From contig JAHRBC010000008.1 of NCBI GenBank assembly GCA_022702545.1, forward strand, positions 2,108,001-2,172,000: a DNA stretch of 64,000 bases, in the 5' to 3' direction. The stretch is from Phycomyces nitens (taxonomy: Eukaryota > Mucoromycota > Mucoromycetes > Mucorales > Phycomycetaceae). Positions 54,545 to 64,000 of this stretch are shown one piece after another; the stretch's first letter is position 1; each line of letters opens with the position of its first letter. The position numbers were made by a program, and so were the translations under genes. Under the pieces are notes generated by a model that saw only the letters and a program-made list of their open reading frames with translations, had not been told where the DNA came from and did no database searches.

Positions 54545-55600
54545 GTTATATAAATTGGTAGTACTACCACGGGCATCAATTACAGTTTGATATCTCTGTA
54601 TACTCGAGACCTAAATTTGCTCATTCATCTTGCAGGACCATGTCCAAATCAGCCAAATAATTAATAGTGACCATCCTCTTCTCAACTAACAATTCGAGAG
54701 CATATCAGATGTGCTCAATTGGGTTTATATCAGGGCTCTAAGCTGACTAGTATTCAAATACCTTGATCTAGTGTATCTCTTTCTACCCTTGAATAGATTT
54801 CCTCATATGACAAGTTGTACATTCATTTTCCTCATCCTTGGTGGCCTTTGTGAACCTATGAACAGAACAATTCTGTCAGTATATCGACGTATACATCTTC
54901 ATTAACTTTGTCAATGTCAATGATCTTTAGCGGCCAAATCCTCCATCCCAAAAGCAAGCCTTAAACTATAAGTTAACCACTACCCCATTTCACTATCGTT
55001 ACTAAATTTCTTTCTTTCTACCTTTCTCCAACTTTTCTGAACATATGTGTGGTAGAATAGTTTCTGTTCAAGTAAAAACGGGATTCATCTGACCACACCG
55101 CACTATTATATTGCTCGTTTGACTAGTTGTCCTTTTTTCCCGGCCCAGTAAAGTCTTGATTGCCCGTGCTTTTTTGTAAGGCAAGTCTTATGTGTTACAG
55201 CACAGGATGTAAAGTCAACTTACTTGACATAGTTGATGATGCTATTTCTGCAAACATAAAGTGCCGTTGCAATAATTTATACTCTGAGCTGTTTATAGTT
55301 GGTAAGTTGATCATGCCGTATGATTCTTTCGAGGTGTCTGGTTGTCTTCTAATTCACTTTTTGGTTTTCTCCAGGTGATTTTCTACGTAATGGACATTCC
55401 TGTTGTATAATGTATTGAATAATTTGCACAATTGACCTAGGCATTTAAACTGCACTCACAATCTTAAAAAGAAAAAGATGAACCTTTGAAGGTATAAAAA
55501 TCCGTAATACTGCTGTCGCTCTTTTGTTTTTTAAGGTCCCAAGTGCTTGTTTGTGGTTCTGAAGTATGAATATTTTCAAGTAATTTATTGATAGAGAAAT
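54545..55600 (-). pseudogene. Tc1/mariner transposase remnant
   Basis: Translating the minus strand gives scattered Tc1 motifs: GAYTGARTCCC around SDESRF (about 55095), a central stretch, and SPDINPIEHI with the catalytic Glu (about 54720), followed by LELLVEKRMVTINYLADLD. Multiple stops and shifts show it is dead. The 3' flank AAATTGGTAGTACTACCACG (54553) is where the C-terminal GGxxxY would end. No TIRs identified. Confidence 0.65.
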
Positions 55601-57748
55601 GTGGTTTTTATTTCAAAATATTACAAATATTTCATCGTTTTTATCAACTGTACGAGATCCGAGTGGTTGAGACTGTACATGTGTACATTGAATGTCAAGC
55701 TCTTCCACCGAGGTTTTCATCATAAGTCTTCATCAGTAATTAATAAAAAAAAGGCCAAAAAAGCGCATCTCGATGCCTTTTTTATACTATACCATAAACA
55801 TCAAATTCAAATCAAATATAAACTCTATAAAAATATCTGGTTTCTCTACCATTTCCTACAAAATTAAAATGTCCATGGCTACACAAGGAGTACACACATC
55901 ACAAAGTGCTCACCCTCTACAATAACACTCTTGATTTCACGAGAATTCGAATAGTACAATATAAACCAGCATGATATTACTTTGCAGCTATCACTCTCAC
56001 ACTATCTATAAGATGCCTACCGTTTTTTTTTATCTCAATTGGTATTACAAAGAGTGGTCCAGATGGCGTGGCTCATAGTACTATAGTCAAGTTGAAAACA
56101 CTGCAAATTAATTTGAGTAATAGAGAACAAGAGCAGTCAAAAGACAACTCTTATTAATTTCTCATATGGTCACTATTAGTTGCAAACAATCTATTTTGCT
56201 AAATATCCAAAAAGCATAATTCAGATACAAGCGTGCCTCCCTATAACAAATAAGCCAATTCATGAAAGAGTCTTCATTCTATCTTGCGCTATAAAGGGTC
56301 TACTTTTAGTGTCTAGAGCACAATTGTATAGAGTGCAAAACATAAAAGATATACGATCATAGCAAATCTAGTGATGTTGGCTGAATTCAAATACAAAAAA
56401 ATACATAGGTCAGTTAATACAGAACAGTTGTTGATAAATCTACACCCCTGTCTGTTACTATATCCAGTATCAATAAAAAAATACGGTTAAACATGTATCA
56501 ACCTTTTATCATATCCCACCTGTTTATACTCGTTAGCCAATAGTAACAATACCAAAAATTAAAGAATTTGTTAGTGCAGATAAACAAACACTGAAAAATT
56601 TGCTTATCCTCCTGTAAAATATTGTAAACAACCTATAGCATCCAATATCAGTTCTTGCATTTCTACAGAAATCCTATTAAACCAAGTAACCAGTACCAAA
56701 AATGTTGGTAAAATGAGAAACCTAAAATATATAGAAAAAAATGTCATTAATACAATAGAAAAAGTAGATTAATATGCACTATTTACAGAGTCTAGTAAAA
56801 AGAGCATAAGACCTAGCCATTGTCATACGGGCACAAAACTACCAAAAGTCTTCATTATTCAAGCAAACCACTATAAATATATTCCAAACCACAGAATGAC
56901 AATTGCAGCACGCATTGACTTACATAGCAACAAACAGGACCTAAATATTACCATAATAATCACAGTAAATACTCTACAAACACAAACGCATAGAGCAAAG
57001 GATTAGGCCTACTCCAGTACAAATACATTTAAAAAACTAATTTACTTACAAAAACATATACTTGGCTAGCAATAGACTGTATGAATTTCAAAAACACATA
57101 GATACATCTGTAAAAGAATCGACAGGTAAAACATTGGGAATTGCTAAAAATAAAATATCAAAACACACGCTTTGAAATAAAGTTGCTAAATTCACAGCAT
57201 TGTACTAATACCAACAAATATCGTCATATTACTACAGATTAAAGATGGTTCATAATCTGTTGCGACATGGAAAAACTTGAAAATCAAACAAAATATTAAC
57301 AAAGCACATTAAACGTACTGTACATCTAAGCAATAGACAAAAACGTTATATCAAACCATAAATACTATACCGGTGAAAAACACAGGCCAGTTTTAGAATT
57401 AACATGCAATTTCACATAAAAAGAAAAGTTCAATTAGCCATAAAAAAAAGACAACCAACTAGAAACTTTTACTAGCACATTATAAACAGAAGCATTAAAA
57501 ACAAAGAAGAAAAACAATTAAAAACAATAGATAAAAGCATATATACTCGAAAAATAAAATGAAATAACACTTACCTTTTATACAAAACTGCTGCAAAAAA
57601 ATTATGTTGTACAGCCCTTAAACCAAAAAGAAAACCTCAATATATCCACAAACCACAGTTATGTATACGAGTCGCAATCATATACTGTTCTGAAATATTG
57701 CGAATCACGAATGAGTCATGTAGTAATGACAATGTACAATACGATTAC

Positions 57749-57860
57749 TAGATCAACAAACTACAATAAGTCATAGGAATCGAAACATGATACTGACCTT
57801 GGCGACCGGATATCCAGAGTGAGATCCATTGACACTGATCATGACCGAGGAATTAGACTA
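57749..57860. repeat. 110-bp dispersed unit, copy 1
   Basis: Starts TAGATCAACAAACTACAATA and contains ACCTTGGCGACCGG then ATATCCAGAGTG. Homologous to the tandem pair at 59608-59781. Confidence 0.7.
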
Positions 57861-59607
57861 CACTACAAAAATTGAGTGGTTTCATTCATAGCAAACTACT
57901 ATATTATCTTACCATTAGTAGACTGAAGTTAAACATAATAAACTTTTTTATTTTTGATGGCAATTATATTATTCAATATGTTCTATTGGATAGAATAATA
58001 AAGTAAAGCCTTTTATATATGATATTTGTTTGTGATTTATTTCTACTTCTTGTAACTATATTGTGAAATTAATTGTAGTAGAAATAATAAACAAATCAAT
58101 TATTATCATAGTTATTCTCATAAGAAGGAAGAGAAATATGACCAGTATGCTTGCAAGTAAATAAGTTGACTGAAAATAATGAATTGTCTTGTAGTTTTAT
58201 TATTATTTAACAGCATTGTGTACACTCTTGTTCTTTATCTAGACATCTTTTTCAACCTAATAAACCATAAATTACAAAGATATGAAAATGACGGCAGGTA
58301 TATTCTTTTGGATTATCATTTTTATTGCCCGCATTTTATCAGGGTCAAACAGCCTTTTAATACAAAGTATTTGTTTTTCCTTTTTATTTTTTATATTCTT
58401 TTGTGCCTAAATATTACCGCAAAATACTCTGGTAATTAATCCTTTTCTTTCTCTTGTAAATATATTTTTTACTCAATATATTTTATTATTCATAGGTAAC
58501 TGCTTATAAATATATTATGGGGCTCTCTATTGCACTTGGCTGTATATTCAAAGGTAAAATCATATTATGCTAAAGCTATTTTTTATTAACTAAATCACTC
58601 TTTTATATATAGCCGCAAATTCTATTTTTCTATCTATCTCAATATAATATTCTGGTAAACATTTTATATTATAAATATGTCCTCTTTAATAACATCTATA
58701 ACAGACGTCTTTCTATACTCTTATATAGATTCCTGATTAAAATTATCTGGCTATTCCAATGGCTATATCTTGTAAGTAAACTAATATTTTAGTATTATAT
58801 ATTGCCTATCTACAAATATTAACATATATCTATTAGACAGTAATCATTTGTTAGTATATTACAGAGAGTCTATCAAATGTTCTGTTTATTAGATTAAAAA
58901 TGTAAGTATAAGAATGAATGGTTTATATAAAAATTATTTACTAACAATCTTCTCTTTTACTTTTAGACAGTATTGGCTTTCTCTCAGCTAGGTAAGTATC
59001 CTGGCTCTATTAAGAACCAGTTCATGGTGCCGACCAAGAAATATTGATTGGTAGAATAGATATATCAAAGAAACAATCTAGAGACTAGAATATATAGCGC
59101 AAATGAATTTTTTATCAAATAAAACGAAAAATAAAATTTTTCAGAATCTATTGCTCTAAAAAAACAACAAACCAGGGAGGCTTGTTTGTATAGAATAACT
59201 ACAGTTAGCTTGCAATAGTCTACAATCATCCTTGATGGACTGTTAAAATATACTATAAAGCCCACTATAAAATATAATGAAAGATAAAACTGGTTGTTTG
59301 TAAGTGGTCAATCTCCCCTGACACAAACTGTCTGTGTATCGTAAAATACAATGCAAAAAAGGGTAGAGCAACTAGGAATATATTGTGGCCACAATGTATA
59401 TTTAAGTTTTGCACTGTTTGAGGACATTTAAATATTCTACAATGGATTCTTGTACACCAGTAGGTAGGCTGATTCAGTTCACCCCCATATCTTTTTAGTC
59501 TACTACGGATCACGATTATATATTACCAAAAGCATAGTAAAACTACACAATTAAGTAGCTTATTTTATAAGTTTTATCTACATAATACCCTTGGACTTTT
59601 GTAGTGC

Positions 59608-59781
59608 TAGATCCACAAGCTGCAATAAGTAATAGGAATTGAAGCATGATACAGACCTTGGCGACCGGCTATCCAGAGTGGAATCCATTTACAGTGGCCA
59701 TGCCCAATGAAGCAGACTAGATCCACAAGCTGCAATAAGTAATAGGAATCAAAACATGATACAGACCTTGGAGAACCGGTT
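59608..59781. repeat. 110-bp unit, tandem full copy plus partial copy
   Basis: Full copy 59608-59717 (TAGATCCACAAGCTGCAATA...ACCTTGGCGACCGG...) is followed immediately by a second copy from 59718 that diverges after ACCTTGGAGAACCGG at about 59781. The period is exactly 110 bp. Confidence 0.75.
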
Positions 59782-62041
59782 ATTGACATATTCCCAGTGC
59801 TTTGGTTGATTGTTTTACATTGAGGTGTTTTTTTGCTGGCATAGTATCACTCCATGTAGAAATATAAGGATCACTAAAAATGTTTGGGATGCTTATTGTG
59901 TTTTTATATAAGTTTTGTAACCTTTGAGTCGTTTACCTTGTAGATGTGTATGTGTGTTCACTGCGCTTGTTTTAGCACAAGTGATACATATTATCTGTGG
60001 AACTTTTCTGATGCCACCTTGTCATTGTAAGTAGGAGTAGCTGCATATCAACCTTCCTTTGTGGTCTGTGCGTTCTTGTAGTTGGCGCCATGATAGAAAT
60101 GAAATCAAAATGATATTGATCAGGATGTAGAAGCATTTGTTTTATATAAATACATTATACTGTCTAGTTGTTTGCCTGTAAGATGATGCCTTGAGATTCA
60201 TCGGCCTTTGTATAGATGACTATGTGCTTACACTTATATTTGATAAAGGTATATAAATGAATCACTAGCTATACTTTGGAGGCACTCTTGCTATACTTAT
60301 GCTATAGATGGTGATCCAGGTAGATGCGCATGTCTAAACGACTTTGGAAGTTGTTTACTATAGTAAAAACACAAAGTCTCTTTAATTCAAAAGCAACTGT
60401 CTATAAAGTGCTTGATCAAACATGATGACAATAAGTATAAAGACCCTATTATTGTGCTCACTTGGTAGATGCATCTTGGTTTTGAACAATATGCTCATAA
60501 TCAGATTACTGATGGTAGGGATCAATCAACCATTGGTTAAAGTCCTTTTGTAAATGTCTTTGACATATCTATCCAGAATCTTCATATCATTTGCGTACTG
60601 CACACTACCAGGATAAAAGAGGCTGCCATTCTTATGCAATGGGTTTAATAGAACTCGTTGGCAGAAATGAATTTGACATGGCCTGTTATAGTTCATGGGG
60701 AAAAATAATAGAGTGGTAGAAAATAGACAGTAAGAAATACTTTGAGACTGTATATAAGCTTGTCTTTATTAAGCTACAATATGTGCTGTTCTTTATATAC
60801 TCTTTCAATGTGCTGTTGCACTAACTCTTTGACTTCCTTATATATGTGGTCTTTTACCACATTAAGATATTATATATGATAAGCTTCTGAGCTTCATGTC
60901 TGTGTTACTATTATTCTGATGCATTGCTATAATTCCTTTATCGTACTTTATTAGCTCTCAGCTAATCTGCACTTATAGCTTTTATATATGTAAAATATAC
61001 ACTGATAAGGCTGGATCACCATATGGCCACCAAGTTCAATGATGATTTTGAAAAGGGGGAAAAAGAAAAGATGTAAAAAGTATGGCCTTTTTATACTTTT
61101 TTTATATGCTCCTCATTCTAGACTGTCTGGTGATCATATGACAACAAGCTTCTTGACACGAACTTTATTTTTGCATAAATTCATTTTGCCACCCTCTGTA
61201 TTGGGAAGAGAGGCACTCAACAAGTTTTTGGATACAAAATATAGTACTCTGTGCAAGGTTACAGCGCACAGACCATCTTGCCATTTCTTTTGTTCACTTT
61301 AAAGATGGTGATTGCACTTTGCTAATTTAAACATCTTTGAGGTAAGTAACTTTTTGGCATTTTTTTGATGGTGTTCTTGCGGGTACCCACCTTGATATTC
61401 TGAATATTTCTCATTGGTCTTTCTGAACAACCTTAATTTGATAGTCTGGATATATATGCAATTGGGTTCCGGCCACTTTATGGACCATATATCAGTGGAA
61501 TAATGACTTGCTTCAAACCATTCTTTACCCTCTGTATTGACAGGCTACACACACATATTTGCATTGCCATTAACTAGAGCTATCTTTATCATGTTGTCTA
61601 TGCAATGTCTTTAATCTTAAAGCTTGTTGTGGTTATTTTATATATATTATATTGTTGTTTTAAATGTAGTCGAGATCTCTTTTTATATGACCAATTGACC
61701 TGATAACCAATGTTCATTAGTATTTGTGCTTGTACTACACTAGTTTAATTAAATACATCCCAAGAATTAATAACACCAGTACTGCTGTGGGCTATACACC
61801 TTGAAGAGTGTCTTTTGCAGTAAATTTTCTACAAACTGGTCATTAATCTCTATGTATTATTAAATGCGTTAAAGATATTGGAGTAGTAATAATAGTAATA
61901 ATAAAAAGAGCTGCTTGTATGATCAATTTTTTTTATTCAAAAGTGCAGATAGGTTTCCTTGGAGACACGGTTTCACAGCTAAAGAATTGTTTTGTGCGGA
62001 TAAATATTCTACCGACACAAATCCCCAAAATAAGAAATAGT

Positions 62042-63378
62042 ATGAGTACCCCTGAGGGATCGAACTCACAGGGCAGTACTGTCAACCCATGGCAGGTACA
62101 ACGACCAGCGATCCGTGCACAGAGCACACCATCCCGTCCGAAGAACAAGTCTCTTCATATCTTCACCGCACCTGGTTTTGACCAGAGTCTCTCCGTGAAT
62201 CCAGCATCTGCTGCTTGGGCCAGCACCATCCATCCATCGAGCGTTTTGTTCAATCTCGGTAAACTCGTTCCTGCCAACGCAGTAGATGATGTCCTCTCTG
62301 ACAATATTGGCCAGATGACATCGTTGACCTTGCGTTACACTCGTTCCAAGGACCTTTTGGCAGAGGCCCTTTTCATCGAACCTGCCACTCGGGTGAAAGC
62401 CATCTCCGACGGCCTGGTGTTTCAGAGCACCAGAATCGTCGCCTCTCCAAGTTTGCCTTCCAATAGTCATATTGTGAAGGTTAACATGTATCGCATCAGT
62501 ACCTGCGATCCCAAAACTGATCTTCTCGCACCGATCGAAGAGGCTTTCCAGTCGTATGGAAAGGTTGTCCAATTGCGTGCCTACGTCTCCCACCGTGGAA
62601 CTTTCCGTGGTGAAGCTACCGTCCTTCTGGACACATCTGGGTTAGACACACCCAAACCCCTTCCCAGCCGTCTTCATTTGGAAGGATCCATTTCCTGCGC
62701 AGTGGAGCTGCGTTCCAAGGATATTCCACCCGTGTGCGGGTATTGCCGTGAGGAAGGTCACTTCCTGCGTGCATGTACGAAGCGTCCCTCTCGTACACCC
62801 CGCTGTAAGCGTTGTGGTGTCTTGGGCCACGAGATGGTCAGCAGAGACTGTCCTGCCCATCCCGACACCATTGAGGCCGAGCGTCTTCAGCAAGAGCAAA
62901 TCCAGTTGGAGATTGCTGAAGCAGAAGCTCTCCGTGCTCTCCAGGCTGCTACCAACACTCCCCATCTCCTCCCAGTGTTGTTGTCAGATCGACGACGAAC
63001 ACTACACCTCCTGCTCCCATTTCTCCGGCTCCCAAGCCCATTCGTCGCCGATCCTTGTCGGTGATGACCACTCGGTCCAAGGCTGGATCCAATCGATCCC
63101 CTGCCCCCATTGGTGATGACATTGACATCCCAATGTATGATCCCAGTGGTCGAGGTACTTCTGCCAGCAAGTACTCGTTTGCCGCTCGAGGCATTGCCCT
63201 TCCTGAGGACGGTGTCTCCCGGCCCGTCATCACAGATGACGAATTCCGCCAGTCCTTGCTTGACCTCTCCGTCCAGGCACATGCCCAGGGTAATAAGCCC
63301 TTCACTGATCTTGACGGCAATACGCCTATGGAAGAACTTGACTCTCCCTCTGGTCAGTCTGGCCAACCATCTTCATAA
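62042..63378 (+). pseudogene. LINE ORF1 (Gag-like, two zinc knuckles), one frameshift
   Basis: Starts at the ATG at 62042 (MSTPEGSNSQGSTVNPWQVQ). It contains an RRM-like nucleic-acid region (VNMYRISTCDPKTDLLAPIE, EAFQSYGKVVQLRAYV), two CCHC knuckles (CGYCREEGHFLRAC and CKRCGVLGHEMVSRDC) and a Glu/Gln coiled coil (ERLQQEQIQLEIAEAEALRA). The frame is lost at about 62958-62972 in a C run and recovered in the frame reading RSTTNTTPPAPISPAPKPIR, ending DSPSGQSGQPSS at TAA 63376-63378. ORF1 binds the element RNA. The open frame extends upstream to 61919 but MSTPEG is the natural start. Confidence 0.85.
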
Positions 63379-64000
63379 ATGACTGTACAGTCTATCCGCT
63401 TAGGAACCTTGAATGCTCGAGGTCTCCTATCTACCATCACTAATCCGCAATCCCCCAAACGTCTCTTTATCCGTCACCTCCGCTCCTTCTCTCCCTTACT
63501 TTCCTTACTTGCTCTACAAGAGACCCATCTCCTTCCTTCCCATCATTCCACAATGCACCTTCTCTTCCAAGCCCAGGCAAGTCTTTGGACTTCGCACTGT
63601 GGCCTTATATCTTTCGATCCCCTTCTCCACCTTGAACAATTGTACGTGTCACCAGATGACCGTGCACTAGTTGTAAAGGTTACACATACTGATCAACGCA
63701 TTGATCCTTTTGCTGTTGTTGTTCTTTATGCTCCCAATATCCCTGCCCAGCGGCGCACTTTCTTTTCTTCTCTTGCCACCCTTCTCCCTTCCCTCATCCC
63801 TTCACTTCCTGCCTTTGTCTTGGGCGACTTTAACTGCAATCTCCATCAACGTCGAAGCCATCCTGCAGACTGGCAAGGCTACCTCCAAGGTAATTGTATC
63901 GATGCTATCACTAATTCCGCCTCTTCCCCTATCCCTACCTTCCATAGTTCCCGAACCCGTACATGTATCGACTACCTCTTCCGCCCTTCCTCCATCCCCA
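63379..64000 (+). CDS. LINE ORF2, endonuclease part (incomplete)
   Basis: The ATG at 63379 directly follows the ORF1 TAA (TAAATG). The open frame runs to the end with no stop, over 207 aa. Endonuclease motifs: LGTLNARGL, ALQETHL (catalytic Glu), VVVLYAPN, LGDFNCNL (Asp/Asn) and RTCIDYLFRP. The APE-like endonuclease nicks target DNA. Reverse transcriptase should follow beyond the window. ORF2 shows no defect here. Confidence 0.93.
   Translation, partial: MTVQSIRLGTLNARGLLSTITNPQSPKRLFIRHLRSFSPLLSLLALQETHLLPSHHSTMHLLFQAQASLWTSHCGLISFDPLLHLEQLYVSPDDRALVVKVTHTDQRIDPFAVVVLYAPNIPAQRRTFFSSLATLLPSLIPSLPAFVLGDFNCNLHQRRSHPADWQGYLQGNCIDAITNSASSPIPTFHSSRTRTCIDYLFRPSSIP

Larger units (their letters stand above)
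55601..61918. other. 6.3-kb gene-free AT-rich block
   Basis: No gene, RNA or intact transposon recognised. The block is A-rich on the plus strand at 55.9-57.6 kb and T-rich at 58.0-59.0 kb. It contains the 110-bp repeat family listed below. Short open frames here lack any domain or codon pattern. Confidence 0.6.
61919..64000 (+). mobile_element. LINE (L1-like) retrotransposon, 5' part
   Basis: ORF1 with zinc knuckles and ORF2 starting with an apurinic-type endonuclease define a non-LTR retrotransposon. ORF2 is open to the window end. The left boundary is not certain and 61919 is the most upstream open frame. Confidence 0.88.

Noticed and set aside
57749..59781. tRNA-derived SINE
   Set aside because: I could not fit A-box and B-box sequences at proper spacing in either orientation.
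61039..61302. Plus-strand 87-aa ORF upstream of the LINE
   Set aside because: AT-rich random-looking composition with no domain or conserved block.

Overview
This is a fungal nuclear contig, most likely from an early-diverging filamentous fungus of the Mucoromycota (Mucorales-like). The support is indirect. Introns are many and short (about 35-130 bp), intergenic DNA is AT-rich and full of microsatellites, host proteins are typically fungal (short GATA/white-collar-2-type finger, Sac6/fimbrin, Cns1, Dap1, UDP-xylose synthase, Sec4/Rab8-like GTPase), and Tc1/mariner, Harbinger, Ty3/gypsy and LINE elements are abundant. I cannot name the species.

Layout. 0.1-1.05 kb: HMG-box protein. 1.86-9.87 kb: transposon cluster with a deleted Harbinger copy, an F-box gene, a frameshifted Tc1 transposase, and a two-gene Harbinger element (Myb/SANT-like protein plus DDE transposase). 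9.87-12.35 kb: broken, unrecognised genes and a dispersed repeat. 12.63-13.98 kb: a degenerate Tc1 element with terminal inverted repeats and TA flanks. 14.2-37.8 kb: housekeeping block with mitochondrial-type scramblase, Cns1/TTC4, a membrane-anchored coiled-coil protein, oligopeptidase B, fimbrin, Syf1/XAB2, GATA finger protein, a WWE-like ORF, a CRAL-TRIO protein, Dap1-like cytochrome b5-fold protein, UDP-glucuronate decarboxylase and a Rab GTPase. 38-43 kb: AT-rich DNA, a dead transposase and LSM7. 43.47-48.77 kb: a 5.3-kb Ty3/gypsy element with 311-bp LTRs that look identical, next to a tRNA-Asp(GTC) gene. 51.2-52.6 kb: a lineage-type gene with a possible PD-(D/E)XK nuclease core. 52.9-53.2 kb: an odd repeat-spacer array. 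53.8-55.6 kb: second copy of the dispersed repeat and another dead Tc1. 55.6-61.9 kb: gene-free AT-rich DNA. 62.0-64.0 kb: the 5' part of a LINE, with ORF1 and the endonuclease start of ORF2, running off the window.

Exon models were rebuilt by hand, and each total coding length was checked for divisibility by three. All intact host genes pass except oligopeptidase B, which is one base short inside a G run. There is no operon logic; the host genes are independent housekeeping genes. The main oddities are repeated GC-AG introns, an 8-nt microexon in the UDP-xylose synthase gene, single-base losses at homopolymers in otherwise healthy ORFs, and the 52.9-kb repeat-spacer array.
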